Source: Methylotenera sp. (lineage in GTDB: Bacteria > Pseudomonadota > Gammaproteobacteria > Burkholderiales > Methylophilaceae). From it: a DNA stretch of 64,000 nt. Under the pieces are notes generated by a model. It saw nothing but the letters and a program-made list of their open reading frames with translations, did not search any database and was not told the origin of the DNA. Made by a program: the position numbers and the translations under genes. Positions 26,539-36,859 of the stretch are shown here, piece after piece; the stretch's first letter is position 1, and the number at the start of each line of letters is the position of its first letter. Location: assembly GCA_030693535.1 (NCBI GenBank), contig JAUYAL010000046.1, positions 62,001 through 126,000 of the forward strand, read 5' to 3'.

Positions 26539-28656
26539 CTAAAAATCTGCCCGCGCACCAATCATGAGTGCGCGTTCACCTGCAGGTGAAATGTCTTTTA
26601 AGAAAGAGGCGTGTTCGCGTATCTCATCATTGAGCAAGTTGTTGGCTTTCGCAAATAGTTCTACATTTAATTTTGTAGGCAGTTTGTATGCCAGTAATGC
26701 TGTGACGTTGGTGTAACCATCGGTATTCAGTTCGTTGGTCGCAGTGTTGTTTTGCTTAAATGCGCGCAATACGTCTAAGCGTGCACTGAAGCTATTGAGA
26801 CGATATTGCAAGCCAGCGCCGAGTCTTAACGGTGAGATCCGTGGCAAATAGGCATTGTTACGCTTGTCTTTAGCGTGCACATAGTCGCCACGTACGGTCA
26901 GGTCCAGATTGTCGGTGAGGTTGAATTTACCTTCGGCTTCCAGCCCTTTAAAAGTAGCGGGAATAGCGCCAAATCTAGCTTCTGGCAAAATATCCTCGCC
27001 AGAACCATCTGCGACACCATCATTATCACCATCAATTGGATTAAGTTCACCATCCATTCCGCGAGAATTTCCTGTATCAAACAATCCAATAAAATTATTG
27101 AACCGCGTGTAATACGCGCCTAAGCTGAAGCTATTTTTTGCATCTTTCCAGCGTAATTGCGCATCGATACCATTAGAGCGTTCTTTATTAAAATTGACAT
27201 TGCCGACTTCATATTGCCCCGTTGCTACATGTGCGCCGTTGGCATAGAGCTCAAAGTAACTTGGGGCACGTTCGGTGTGCGATAGATTGCTGGTGACTGA
27301 CCAGTTATCATTAAGTTTATATAACCCCCCTAAGGCAAAACTATTGGGATTGAAGCTGTTATTTTGTCCCGCACCAAAGTTTGGATTCGCACTGTCTTTT
27401 GAATCTACTTGGCTATGCCCCAATCGGCCGCCAAAAGTAATTTTATGTTCATTAATCCCCAACTCTTCATATAGATACAGTGCCTGATTCTGCGTGTTGA
27501 CACTTGGGACAAAGGCTTCATTGCCTAGTGCTTCAAAATTGGTATTGCTAAACTGGTAACCAAACACACCGCTAATGTTCCCAACTTTGGCATGCCCTGC
27601 TTCAATGCTGCCTTCCAATCCGCGGTTTGTAAAAGTGGTGCCGACTTCGCTACCCTCTAACTCGCTGTGCTCATAATCGGTATGCGCCATACGCACCTTC
27701 ACACGATTGATAATGGTGCCCAAATCGGTAAACTCGGTGGCCAAGTCCCAGCGGTCACTCTTCATGTCGATGGTCACGCCTTCTTCTGCGACCACACCAT
27801 AATTGTTATTCAAGGTTGAGTATGAAAGCCCGATATAGCCGTTATCAAATGTGAGTGAGGCACCTAATGCGCCACCATCACCTTCTGATGCACTATTAGC
27901 TAACTTGCCACGATTTTCACGCGGGGTGCCATCAGCCCTATTTTTTCGACTGGATACGGCATGTCCAGGAATATCTAAATCGCTAGTTTTGCGAGTATAG
28001 GCATCGGCGTGGATTGCAAATTGACCATTACCAGCATCAATGACTGCAGCCCCATTGCGTGTGCTATCTGGGCCACCAAAGCGCGCTTCTGCACGGCCAG
28101 TAACGCCATTCAATTGTTCTTTGGGTATACGGTGGTCAATCGCATTGACTACCCCACCCATTGCACTACCACCATAAAGCAAGGCAGCAGGTCCGCGTAC
28201 CACATCAATTTGCTCAATGATGAGCGGGTCTATACCTACAGCATGGTCAAAGCTCAGGCTAGAAGCATCTAAGATGCCTACGCCATTTTGCATGATGCGA
28301 ACCCGTTCACCATCGAGACCACGTATGACTGGGCGTGAAGCATTGGGACCGAATTGTGTCGCCGTTACACCGGGAATGCCATTAAGCGTCTCCCCCAGCG
28401 TGCCTTCACGACGCAAGCTGAGTTCTCGACCGCTCAATACTGATACTGGTACAACCAGTTCGTCAGAACCAACGCCGAGCGGGTTGCCAGTGACGGCTAT
28501 AGAAGGCAGGTTAATTGTAGTGGCCGTTTCTTCGGCAATAGCATGGCTAATGAATAGGCAACTGAGTGCCAACGCGATAGATTTCGGGGCGAATATGGTG
28601 TGCACTTGCGCTGCATGCAGCTTATCGCGCAAGTGTGAGTGTTGTTTGTTGCTCAT
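26539..28656 (-). CDS. TonB-dependent receptor, ZnuD/metal type
   Basis: The 705-residue reading starts at ATG 28656, with GAGGA nine bases upstream; the frame is open further but without a better start. A signal peptide ends near AIA. The plug has VSVLSGRELSLRREGTLGE, NASRPVIRGLDGERVRIMQNG and SFDHAVGIDPLIIEQIDVVRGPAALLYGGSAMGGVVN, which is the pattern of ZnuD and related metal receptors. The barrel ends in ARADF. Placed next to a Csp copper protein and a His/Cys-rich exported protein, it may take up zinc or copper, with or without a chelator. The exact ligand is unknown. Confidence 0.85.
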   Translation of the reverse strand: MSNKQHSHLRDKLHAAQVHTIFAPKSIALALSCLFISHAIAEETATTINLPSIAVTGNPLGVGSDELVVPVSVLSGRELSLRREGTLGETLNGIPGVTATQFGPNASRPVIRGLDGERVRIMQNGVGILDASSLSFDHAVGIDPLIIEQIDVVRGPAALLYGGSAMGGVVNAIDHRIPKEQLNGVTGRAEARFGGPDSTRNGAAVIDAGNGQFAIHADAYTRKTSDLDIPGHAVSSRKNRADGTPRENRGKLANSASEGDGGALGASLTFDNGYIGLSYSTLNNNYGVVAEEGVTIDMKSDRWDLATEFTDLGTIINRVKVRMAHTDYEHSELEGSEVGTTFTNRGLEGSIEAGHAKVGNISGVFGYQFSNTNFEALGNEAFVPSVNTQNQALYLYEELGINEHKITFGGRLGHSQVDSKDSANPNFGAGQNNSFNPNSFALGGLYKLNDNWSVTSNLSHTERAPSYFELYANGAHVATGQYEVGNVNFNKERSNGIDAQLRWKDAKNSFSLGAYYTRFNNFIGLFDTGNSRGMDGELNPIDGDNDGVADGSGEDILPEARFGAIPATFKGLEAEGKFNLTDNLDLTVRGDYVHAKDKRNNAYLPRISPLRLGAGLQYRLNSFSARLDVLRAFKQNNTATNELNTDGYTNVTALLAYKLPTKLNVELFAKANNLLNDEIREHASFLKDISPAGERALMIGARADF

Positions 28657-28728
28657 GTGGTGAATCCTCAAAAAATAGCAGTTGCCCAGCTGTGTTTTTG
28701 TTAACACTAGACTGAGAAATAAAAAAGA

Positions 28729-29043
28729 TTAAATGCTAATTTTTTGAGGCGGGGCGCGGGCTGCGTAAGCAGTTTGAAGAGGTGTTTCAGTTTTAAAGTA
28801 ATCGCTTGATATCGCTTCAAAGCGTCCTTCAAAACTTTGTAATGTAAATGATGTTGATTGTAATGCGCTGGCTACTTGTGAGTAGCTAATACATTTTTCA
28901 CATTGTTCGGCTGGTGCACTTTCATCTTGCTGAGTATGCTTTGCAATATCGTTTAAATGGCTTACTTCATGCGCAGAAATACCTACTTGCGTGAAAACAA
29001 ATAAGAAAACTAATGCTAAATTAAGCGTTAAGCGTTGCAACAT
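28729..29043 (-). CDS. Small exported His/Cys protein (DUF2946-like)
   Basis: The 104-residue reading starts at ATG 29043; the TTG at 29073 is less likely. An N-terminal hydrophobic segment (LTLNLALVFLFVFTQVG) acts as signal or anchor. The mature part begins with HEVSHLNDIAKH and has CEKC, the His-then-CxxC arrangement of DUF2946-type proteins found beside copper and zinc receptors. It is 72 bases upstream of the TonB receptor and transcribed with it. Metal delivery at the periplasmic face is inference. Confidence 0.6.
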   Translation of the reverse strand: MLQRLTLNLALVFLFVFTQVGISAHEVSHLNDIAKHTQQDESAPAEQCEKCISYSQVASALQSTSFTLQSFEGRFEAISSDYFKTETPLQTAYAARAPPQKISI

Positions 29044-29094
29044 GCTCTGAATATTAGCAGACTTTATGCACAAATGCTAAGAACTATCTCCAAC

Positions 29095-30312
29095 TTACCC
29101 AAAAGTACCATCAGCCCTAGGTTTAACTAATATTGGCGTATAGACTACAACAAAAAATGCAAAACCCAATATCCATAAAATGGCAGCTACTAGTACCGAA
29201 CCTGAGTAAAACTGCATAGTAAACATCGGCATTACTACGCGAAATAACATACTGGCAATAATGCTAGCAAAAGCCATGCCTAACCACCGAGATGGCTTTC
29301 TGATATCTCGGCCAGTATGACCCAAAGCAACTCGCGACATCATACTGAGAGTCATCAAGCCAATTCCGCCGATGGTAAAAATATGTAAGGTCAAAATAGA
29401 TAAACTGCTGTATTGCGCTTGCAATCCATAAAACAGAAAACCAAAATTTATCAGCCAAGCTGATAAATATAAACTCCATAACAGCGGCACACGCCATATA
29501 CCGGCGGCACACCAATTAAATAATCGATAACCATTAAGTACAAATAGCGAAAAAGCGAATATTGATGTTAAGTAGGGTATTTTTATAAAAATAGCGTTCA
29601 AGAATAATGCGATAAAGATTACTAATATACTGATGTCTAGCCATTTGTATTGTTTTAACTGAACTCGGCGTTCAGTGTCTCGTGTTTCCACACCACGTTC
29701 AATAAAAAATGGAATAACCCGTCGACCAATCATTAAAATCAGGCTGATAAAGAGCAATATTGCACCATTAATAGCATAGGTCATCCCTCCAGTAATCACG
29801 CCAAAGCACCCTAAATAAAAAGTCAGGTTACCTATCCATAACAGCATGACTTTACCTACCACCGCAAGCTGCATCCATTGCTTAGCTTTAATGATGGGCA
29901 TGGCTATTGCAACAATTAACATCAGTCCAAACAGCAAATCAGCAACAGCAACCCAAACTAACAGTGTTGTTCCAAACAAGAATAACACTCTGGCTGTGAC
30001 CCAAAGTGCAAACAGGACCATCAATGATCGCCCATATAGCGTTGGTAAACCTGTCCAGTTTTTAACAGCGGTTAGTAGAAAGCCAGCAACGACAGCCAAC
30101 CCGTAGCCATAAAGCATTTCATGAGCATGCCATTGGCTGATAGAAATATTTGTGATACTGACACTAATGTAAGAAAAATAAATTAGCATCCACGATGCAA
30201 TTGAAATAACCGAAAAAACACTCGCGCCTAAAAAAAATGGGCGGAAACCAAGATTAAACAACGCGAATTGCTTCATGTCTTTTTGATTGGATGGATTGAT
30301 CTGAATTTGCAT
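29095..30312 (-). CDS. nnrS: NnrS family heme/copper membrane protein
   Basis: The 405-residue protein has about twelve hydrophobic helices. The family N-terminus is FNLGFRPFFLGASVFSVISIASWM, followed by WHAHEMLYGYGLAVVAGFLLTAVKNWTG, which carries the conserved His pair, and later LHIFTIGGIGLMTLSMMSRVALGHTGR. NnrS is linked to nitric-oxide tolerance and nitrosative stress. No nir or nor genes are in the window. It is the first gene of the minus-strand metal group. An internal ATG at 30276 is an alternative start. Confidence 0.9.
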   Translation of the reverse strand: MQIQINPSNQKDMKQFALFNLGFRPFFLGASVFSVISIASWMLIYFSYISVSITNISISQWHAHEMLYGYGLAVVAGFLLTAVKNWTGLPTLYGRSLMVLFALWVTARVLFLFGTTLLVWVAVADLLFGLMLIVAIAMPIIKAKQWMQLAVVGKVMLLWIGNLTFYLGCFGVITGGMTYAINGAILLFISLILMIGRRVIPFFIERGVETRDTERRVQLKQYKWLDISILVIFIALFLNAIFIKIPYLTSIFAFSLFVLNGYRLFNWCAAGIWRVPLLWSLYLSAWLINFGFLFYGLQAQYSSLSILTLHIFTIGGIGLMTLSMMSRVALGHTGRDIRKPSRWLGMAFASIIASMLFRVVMPMFTMQFYSGSVLVAAILWILGFAFFVVVYTPILVKPRADGTFG

Positions 30313-30406
30313 ATTGACCTAATATTTTGTGGAATTTTTAAATTTACGTCGATAATGATAACTTCACTATTCAATCAACATCTTGATACAGCGCAAGATT
30401 AATCAA

Positions 30407-31027
30407 ATGAATACCTACAAGATTAACTTTAACGAAGCGACTGACAGCCTTGCCCGCTTAGATGCAGACTGGGCAAATCTAATTAACACTGTTGGCCCGT
30501 GTATCTTAGAGGCAAAACCTGAGCGTGAACCTTACGAAGCATTGATTCGCGCAGTTGCTTACCAGCAACTCCACGCCAAAGCCGGCGATGCTATTATCAA
30601 AAGGCTGCTTAACATATACGGCAGTTCCTTCCCTACACCTGCTCAATTAATAGCAACTGAATTTGTTGCGCTAAGAGCTTGTGGATTTTCGGCGCGTAAA
30701 ATTGATACCATTCAAGGTATCGCGCAAGGCGCATTAAGTGGGCTAGTGCCTTCACGTCTAGAAGCAGATGCAATGACTGACAAACTGTTAATCGATCAAT
30801 TAATTAAGCTAAAAGGTATCGGACAATGGACTGTTGAAATGTTACTGATGTTTACATTAGCGCGTATAGACATACTTCCTGCAGATGATTTTGCTATAGT
30901 AGAAGGCTATAAACGCCTTAAAAAACTAGATGTTGCACCTAAACGAAAAGAAATCGCTCAAATTGGCGAGGCATGGAGCCCATATCGCACCATCGCGAGC
31001 TGGTATTTATGGAGAGTGCCGAAATAA
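30407..31027 (+). CDS. DNA-3-methyladenine glycosylase II-like (AlkA family)
   Basis: The 206-residue HhH-GPD glycosylase starts at ATG 30407; a TTG at 30383 gives 8 more residues. The helix-hairpin-helix is LKGIGQWTVEMLLMFTLAR. The catalytic Asp lies in LPADDFAIVEG. The final block is WSPYRTIASWYLWR. It lacks the N-terminal domain of E. coli AlkA, as many bacterial homologues do. It removes alkylated bases in base-excision repair. It is divergent from nnrS. Confidence 0.9.
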   Translation: MNTYKINFNEATDSLARLDADWANLINTVGPCILEAKPEREPYEALIRAVAYQQLHAKAGDAIIKRLLNIYGSSFPTPAQLIATEFVALRACGFSARKIDTIQGIAQGALSGLVPSRLEADAMTDKLLIDQLIKLKGIGQWTVEMLLMFTLARIDILPADDFAIVEGYKRLKKLDVAPKRKEIAQIGEAWSPYRTIASWYLWRVPK

Positions 31028-31218
31028 CAAACTAGAATTGGTTAGTGCGCCTAATATATATCGGCAGAGTCACACTAGGTCAATGACGACTCATCGAGCT
31101 ATTTGCATAGCCTTACTGCCTTATTCTCTGCACTAACAAATATTTTACAAGCTTATTGATTGTACTGAACATTAATTTTTAGATCTATTCTACATTTACC
31201 TTAAACTACCAGTCTCTC

Positions 31219-32448
31219 ATGCATATTTTTACACGTCATCATCATGCGTTTCTCAAACTACTGAGCTTTCGTATTCTCATGGTATTGGCTTATCAAATGA
31301 TGGCTGTTGCGGTTGGTTGGCATATTTATGAGATTACACACGATACATTAGCGCTTGGTTTGGTTGGTTTGGCGGAAGTGATTCCGTACTTCTTTTGCGC
31401 ACTTTTCGCTGGCCATGCAGTTGATCATTTTTATTCGCGTCGTTTCTTTGGGACTTTGGCTGCAGTTGCTTTAGCAGTCAACGCACTCACTCTTACTGCA
31501 GTTGCAATGGGATTGATTGGCAATAGTGGCAATGCAAGCCTATGGATTTACGGTTCAATTATGCTTACAGGTATAGAACGTGCTTTTATTGCACCTAGTT
31601 ACAACACATTATTTGCAATTATTTTGCCTCGCGAGGAATATGCTCGCGCATCTGGGATTAGTAGTTCAGTTTTTCAAGCTGGGCTAATTGTAGGTCCAGC
31701 CATCGGAGGTTTGTTAGTTGGCTTTGCAAGTAAAACCGCGGCTTACTCACTCGCCACAATATTTTGCTTAGGCGCGGCAATTGCTATGTGGTCACTAAAA
31801 ATAAAAGAACCTCCACCAGTAGTTGATAGCCCACCTGTATTTACTAGCATTGCTGAAGGCTTGCGTTTTGTTTATACCAACCAAATTTTGCTTGGCGCGT
31901 TGTCCTTAGATATGTTTGCAGTACTTTTTGGCGGCGCTGTCGCCATGCTACCTGCATTTCTTCATGAGGTTTATCATTATGGTCCTGAGGGATTAGGTTT
32001 TTTACGTGCCGCGCCTGCAATGGGAGCTATCGTTACAGGCATTTGGTTGGCCCGCAACCCAATCAATCTGCATGCAGGGCGTTGGCTACTTGCTTCGGTA
32101 GCAGGTTTTGGTTGCTGCATTATTGGTTTTGGCTTAAGCACTAGCATTTGGCTTGCAGGTTTATTTTTAGTACTTACTGGTATTTTTGATGGTGTTTCCG
32201 TGGTGTTACGCACCACCATTTTACAGCTGGCTACACCTGATGCTATGCGTGGCCGCGTATCGTCTATTAACGGTATTTTTATCGGCTCGTCAAATGAGTT
32301 AGGCGCATTTGAATCTGGCTTGGCAGCTCGCCTATTAGGGTTAGTACCCTCGGTAATATTTGGTGGATTGATGACACTATCTGTGGTTGGTATTACCGCT
32401 AGGTTTGCCCCGAAATTAAGAAATCTTGAATTACACCAACTTCATTAG
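31219..32448 (+). CDS. MFS transporter (EntS/MFS_3-like exporter)
   Basis: The 409-residue protein has about twelve hydrophobic helices. Characteristic blocks are LSFRILMVLAYQMMAVAVGWHIYEIT, SGISSSVFQAGLIVGPAIGGLLVG and TTILQLATPDAMRGRVSSINGIFIGSSNELGAFESG, the last typical of the MFS_3 (enterobactin exporter-like) group. No siderophore genes are nearby, so the substrate is unknown. It is monocistronic. Confidence 0.85.
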   Translation: MHIFTRHHHAFLKLLSFRILMVLAYQMMAVAVGWHIYEITHDTLALGLVGLAEVIPYFFCALFAGHAVDHFYSRRFFGTLAAVALAVNALTLTAVAMGLIGNSGNASLWIYGSIMLTGIERAFIAPSYNTLFAIILPREEYARASGISSSVFQAGLIVGPAIGGLLVGFASKTAAYSLATIFCLGAAIAMWSLKIKEPPPVVDSPPVFTSIAEGLRFVYTNQILLGALSLDMFAVLFGGAVAMLPAFLHEVYHYGPEGLGFLRAAPAMGAIVTGIWLARNPINLHAGRWLLASVAGFGCCIIGFGLSTSIWLAGLFLVLTGIFDGVSVVLRTTILQLATPDAMRGRVSSINGIFIGSSNELGAFESGLAARLLGLVPSVIFGGLMTLSVVGITARFAPKLRNLELHQLH

Positions 32449-32687
32449 CAATATTCCTCAGATAGCTGACTTCCGTAGTGCTTATCAGTTTTTACGATTA
32501 ATAGAGGCGCCCTAATCTGATAACATCAAAATGAAATTTAATACTACCCTAACAAAACCCTTATGTTCGACTAATTGATTTAAATACACATTTGGTATGC
32601 TGAACTAAATAGCTCAAAACGCTATAGCTTTCCATGAGTATGCCGTTGTATAAGTTAGGATGTACAAATTCCAAAGAGAGGTTTGAA

Positions 32688-32840
32688 ATGATTATTTATC
32701 AAGTTGTAGATGAGGAAAATAACTTAGTTAGTGAGTACTTGCATCGAGACAGCGCCATACATAGTGCGGAAGATATGACGTTGTGGTTCGCTGATCACTA
32801 CTATCACGTTGAAGAACTTGCTTTTCAAGAGGCCGCTTAA
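32688..32840 (+). CDS. Small hypothetical protein (50 aa)
   Basis: ATG 32688 is preceded by AGAGAGG with good spacing, which decides this start over an in-frame ATG at 32634. The acidic product begins MIIYQVVDEENNLVSEYLHR and has no Cys pairs or membrane segment. I recognise no family. Transcription appears independent. Confidence 0.5.
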   Translation: MIIYQVVDEENNLVSEYLHRDSAIHSAEDMTLWFADHYYHVEELAFQEAA

Positions 32841-32932
32841 GCTTTTAACTAACTGCGGCAAGCCTTAAAAAACTTGTTCAATTACAACTGCTTTTAAAAG
32901 TATCTACCAAGCGTGTAGTGTTAACTGTTTGC

Positions 32933-33052
32933 TTATTTTTTTGTTGGTACACTGGGTTTAGTTGGGATAATAGACCCAGAAACCAGCACTACTTTTTTAT
33001 CTTTTTTTGGTTTTTTCGTTTCCTTGTTGCTACGTTCTTGTCCTTTAGCCAT
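32933..33052 (-). CDS. Short basic protein (39 aa), MAKGQ-type
   Basis: A 39-codon frame starts at ATG 33052 with TAGGAGAA upstream. It encodes MAKGQERSNKETKKPKKDKK followed by a short Val/Pro-rich tail. Very short Lys-rich proteins beginning MAKGQ(Q/E)R are conserved in proteobacteria without known function. The strong ribosome-binding site and codon pattern support translation. It lies in an otherwise empty 450-base gap between a 50-aa gene and the rhodanese gene. Confidence 0.6.
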   Translation of the reverse strand: MAKGQERSNKETKKPKKDKKVVLVSGSIIPTKPSVPTKK

Positions 33053-33292
33053 GATGCTTCTCCTAGAATATCGACTTTTAAAATATCATTCACACACGCT
33101 AATGCGTGAACTACTCAACACAAACCCATCATAATCCGTTAGAAAATTATTTGGTGGATTATTTTGACGTAAAACTCAACTTACTAAAAAATAGCATCTC
33201 CTTATTATATATACACCTAGCTTCATAGATTCTTGGTGCGGTCACCTCGCAAAATTGCTATTATTTGATTTGATTAATTTAGGTTTATTCTA

Positions 33293-33631
33293 ATGAGTGC
33301 ATATAGCGAAATTGAAGCAAACGACTTATTTAACATGATGGCAAATCACCCATTATTTATAGTGGATGTTCGTAATGACGATGAGGTTGCACGTGGCATA
33401 ATACCAAGCGCAGTCCACATTCCTTTAGCAATGCTACCCGTACGCTTTGAGCCACTGACTAAAATAGAAAATATAGTGTTTTATTGCCATAGTGGCATCC
33501 GCTCTGCACATGCCGCTGCTTTTGCATCTAGCAAGGGCTGTAAGAATGTATACAATTTGTCTGGTGGCATTCTAGCTTGGAGTAAAGCTGGCCATCCATT
33601 TGTACAAAAAGATGAAGGGAAAAAGAAATAA
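33293..33631 (+). CDS. Rhodanese-like sulfurtransferase
   Basis: The 112-residue single rhodanese domain has the active-site loop YCHSGIRS with its catalytic Cys and the N-terminal PLFIVDVRNDDEVARGIIPSAVHIPL block. It forms a persulfide and transfers sulfur. The stop codon overlaps the start of the TusA-like gene by one base, so the two are coupled. A rhodanese-to-TusA sulfur relay is the likely role, by family knowledge. Confidence 0.92.
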   Translation: MSAYSEIEANDLFNMMANHPLFIVDVRNDDEVARGIIPSAVHIPLAMLPVRFEPLTKIENIVFYCHSGIRSAHAAAFASSKGCKNVYNLSGGILAWSKAGHPFVQKDEGKKK

Positions 33632-33864
33632 TGGAATTTGATAGAGAAGTCGATGCAACTGGTTTAAATTGCCCGTTACCTATTCTGCGTTGCAAAAAAG
33701 GTTTAAGTGAAATTAGCGCATCGCAAATATTAAAAGTGATTTCAACTGACCCTGGCTCAGTCAAAGACTTTAACGCATTTTGCGTGCAAACTGGTCATGA
33801 GCTCCTTCAGCTCGACTCTGGTGAGACTGATTTCACTTTTTACATTAAAAAACGTAGTCACTAA
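33631..33864 (+). CDS. TusA-family sulfurtransferase
   Basis: The 77-residue protein carries the TusA motif DATGLNCPLPILRCKKGL with the persulfide Cys in CPxP. TusA proteins pass sulfur to tRNA thiolation, molybdenum-cofactor or sulfur-oxidation partners. It is translationally coupled to the upstream rhodanese and followed by a strong terminator. Confidence 0.93.
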   Translation: MEFDREVDATGLNCPLPILRCKKGLSEISASQILKVISTDPGSVKDFNAFCVQTGHELLQLDSGETDFTFYIKKRSH

Positions 33865-33874
33865 AGTATGCAAG

Positions 33875-33923
33875 CATCAAATAAAAAGGCGCAGTTCATC
33901 AAATTGCGCCTTTTTATTTGATG
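33875..33923. terminator. Bidirectional terminator between tusA-like gene and valS
   Basis: A perfect 19-bp stem (33875-33893 with 33905-33923) with an 11-base loop. The stem contains AAAAAGGCGCA / TGCGCCTTTTT, giving a T-rich run on either strand. It serves two convergent genes. Confidence 0.9.
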
Positions 33924-33932
33924 TGTGATTAG

Positions 33933-36788
33933 CTAGCTTAGCTTAGCTAGTTGCATTTGCAACTTCACTAAGCTATTACTAAATTCTGCCACCCGCGCTT
34001 TTTCTTGCTCAACAACGATAGCGGGTGCACGAGCAACGAAACTTTCATTATTCAGTTTTGCGTTTGCTTTGTTAATTTCATTTTCCAAACGCAATATTTC
34101 TTTCCCTAAGCGTTCTTTTTCTGCAGCGACATCAATCTGCACTTTTAGCATGAGTTTAAAATCATCTACCAGCATCACTGGCGCATCTGCTTCTGGTAAA
34201 TCAGTGACAATCGCAATATCCTCCAATTTAGCCAAGGCTTTTAAATAAGGTGCGTAAGCAGTCAATTTCTCTGCATCACCAGCAGCGACCAAAGGTACAC
34301 GTGCGGCGGGCGAAATAGTCATTTCTCCACGTAAACTACGACAAGCATCTACCATTTGCTTTAATTGTTTGACCCATGCTTCGGCAACTTCGTCTAATTT
34401 ATCAGCTTGAGCTTTTGGGTAGCTCTCTAGCATAATACTTGTGCCATGCTTTTCAGTCATAGGCGCTACAGTCTGCCAAATCTCCTCAGTGATAAACGGC
34501 ATGATTGGATGCGCTAGACGTAAAACTGTCTCAAGCACCCGCAACAAAGTACGACGTGTTGCACGTTTTTCTGCATCTGTACCGCTTTGAATTTGCACTT
34601 TGGCAAGCTCTAAATACCAGTCACAGTATTCATCCCACACAAATTCATAAATCGCTTTTGCCGCCAAGTCAAAACGGTAATCTTCAAACGCACGCTCTAC
34701 TTCAGCTTCTGTACGTTGCAAAATGCTCACAATCCAACGATCAGCTTGACTAAACTTACGCCCACCTTCGCCGCAACTTACCGCATCAAAGCCGTTATCT
34801 TGACCTTCAGTGTTCATCAACACAAATCGTGTTGCATTCCACAATTTATTGCAGAAATTGCGATAGCCATCACAACGTTGCAAATCAAATTTGATATCAC
34901 GACCAGGGCTAGCAAGCGCTGCAAAGGTAAAGCGCAACGCATCTGTACCATAAGCCGCAATGCCTTCTGGAAACTCTTTGCGTGTACGCTTCTCAATTTT
35001 TTCTGCGTCCTTAGGATTCATCAACCCTGTGGTGCGCTTTTTAATTAAATCATCTAAGCCGATGCCATCAATCAAATCAATCGGGTCTAGAACATTACCC
35101 TTAGATTTAGACATTTTTTGGCCTTCGGCATCACGAATCAATCCATGCACATACACATGCTTAAACGGAATTTTTCCAGTGATGTGCGTCGTCATCATCA
35201 CCATGCGCGCCACCCAAAAGAAAATAATGTCAAAACCTGTGACTAAAACGCTAGAAGGCAGATATTGTTGTAAGGCTTGGTTTTGCGCATCAATGGCTTC
35301 ATTGCCAGTCCAATCGAGCGTTGAGAATGGCCATAGTGCGGATGAATACCAAGTATCCAGCACGTCGTTATCTCGCACTAAATTTCCTGTGTAGCCATCT
35401 TTGGCAGCTAATACTTTGGCTACAGATTCATTTGTCGCCACGTATACTTTGCCTTTATCTGTATACCAAGCGGGGATTTGATGCCCCCACCATAACTGGC
35501 GCGAGATACACCAATCTTGAATATTATTCAGCCATTGATTGTAAGTATTCACCCAGTTTTCAGGGTAAAACTTGATCTCACCACTAGCCACTACATCTAA
35601 GGCTTTCTGTGTAATAGATTTACCATCAGCATCTGGTTTGCTCATAGCTACAAACCACTGGTCTGTAAGCATCGGCTCAATAATCACACCAGTGCGGTCG
35701 CCTCTTGGCACTTTTAGTTTGTGCTTATCGATTTTAACTAAACAGCCTTCAGCCTCTAAATCAGCCACGACTAGTTTACGAGCAACAATTGTGGTTAAAC
35801 CGCGATATTTTTCTGGCGCATTTTCATTCACCAAACCTGCCAATGACAAAATCTCTATCATCGGTAACTTATGACGCTGACCAACCGCATAGTCATTAAA
35901 GTCATGCGCTGGCGTCACTTTTACCACGCCAGTACCGAATTCTTTATCTACATAATCATCGCCAATAATTGGAATTTCTCGGTCGCAAAGTGGTAGTTTT
36001 ACATTTGTTCCAATAAGGTGTGCATAGCGGTCGTCTTCAGGGTGCACCATCACCGCCACATCTCCTAGCATAGTTTCTGGGCGCGTTGTTGCAACAGTTA
36101 GACTACCTGAGCCATCTGCAAGCGGATAGTTGATGTGCCACATAAAGCCATCTTCCTCTTCCTGCACCACTTCTAAATCTGAAACAGCCGTACCTAACTT
36201 CACATCCCAGTTCACCAGGCGTTTGCCGCGATAAATCAGGCCTTCGTTATACAAGCGAACAAAAGTTTCTGTCACGGTTTTATTCAAACCTTCATCCATG
36301 GTGAATCGCTCACGCGACCAATCGGGTGATGTGCCTAAACGGCGCATTTGCTTAGTGATGGTATTTCCAGAGTATTCTTTCCACTCCCAAACCTTTTCCA
36401 AGAACTTTTCACGCCCTAAATCATGGCGCGATACGCCTTGGGCATCAAGCTGGCGTTCCACTACAATTTGTGTTGCGATACCAGCGTGGTCCGTACCTGG
36501 CTGCCATAGCGTATTGTCACCCTTCATGCGGTGATAGCGTGTCAGCGCATCCATCAAGGTTTGGTTAAAGCCATGCCCCATGTGTAGTGTGCCAGTAACG
36601 TTTGGGGGAGGCAGTAAAATACAGAAATTGTCTTTGATTTCAGGATTTGACTGTGTAGGCTGACTTAAGCCTGCGGCGTAGTAGCCTTGACTCTCCCAAA
36701 ATTCATACCATTTTGTCTCTATTGTTTTAGGGTCAAAAGATTTTTCTAATTCTTTGGCGTTTGCTTGCTGAGTGTTTGTAGTATTCAT
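33933..36788 (-). CDS. valS: Valyl-tRNA synthetase
   Basis: The class I synthetase is about 951 residues; ATG 36788 is chosen over an in-frame TTG at 36818 and ATG 36797. The HIGH-type motif is [11 protein letters not shown] and the KMSKS motif is intact in [14 protein letters not shown]. The editing domain carries [17 protein letters not shown]-terminal coiled coil covers about the last 70 residues ([21 protein letters not shown]). It charges tRNA-Val and hydrolyses mischarged Thr. Full length; monocistronic, ending at the shared terminator. Confidence 0.98.
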   Translation of the reverse strand: MNTTNTQQANAKELEKSFDPKTIETKWYEFWESQGYYAAGLSQPTQSNPEIKDNFCILLPPPNVTGTLHMGHGFNQTLMDALTRYHRMKGDNTLWQPGTDHAGIATQIVVERQLDAQGVSRHDLGREKFLEKVWEWKEYSGNTITKQMRRLGTSPDWSRERFTMDEGLNKTVTETFVRLYNEGLIYRGKRLVNWDVKLGTAVSDLEVVQEEEDGFMWHINYPLADGSGSLTVATTRPETMLGDVAVMVHPEDDRYAHLIGTNVKLPLCDREIPIIGDDYVDKEFGTGVVKVTPAHDFNDYAVGQRHKLPMIEILSLAGLVNENAPEKYRGLTTIVARKLVVADLEAEGCLVKIDKHKLKVPRGDRTGVIIEPMLTDQWFVAMSKPDADGKSITQKALDVVASGEIKFYPENWVNTYNQWLNNIQDWCISRQLWWGHQIPAWYTDKGKVYVATNESVAKVLAAKDGYTGNLVRDNDVLDTWYSSALWPFSTLDWTGNEAIDAQNQALQQYLPSSVLVTGFDIIFFWVARMVMMTTHITGKIPFKHVYVHGLIRDAEGQKMSKSKGNVLDPIDLIDGIGLDDLIKKRTTGLMNPKDAEKIEKRTRKEFPEGIAAYGTDALRFTFAALASPGRDIKFDLQRCDGYRNFCNKLWNATRFVLMNTEGQDNGFDAVSCGEGGRKFSQADRWIVSILQRTEAEVERAFEDYRFDLAAKAIYEFVWDEYCDWYLELAKVQIQSGTDAEKRATRRTLLRVLETVLRLAHPIMPFITEEIWQTVAPMTEKHGTSIMLESYPKAQADKLDEVAEAWVKQLKQMVDACRSLRGEMTISPAARVPLVAAGDAEKLTAYAPYLKALAKLEDIAIVTDLPEADAPVMLVDDFKLMLKVQIDVAAEKERLGKEILRLENEINKANAKLNNESFVARAPAIVVEQEKARVAEFSNSLVKLQMQLAKLS

Positions 36789-36859
36789 AACCAACATTTT
36801 AACATACGGTGGTTTCAAGATTGAAGCTCAAATGCATTCCTTAAATTCTAGAGTGAAGA

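Noticed and set aside
30374..30387. ATCAA-N4-TTGAT near nnrS and the glycosylase, resembling an FNR site.
   Set aside because: Half-sites are in the reverse order to the TTGAT-N4-ATCAA consensus.
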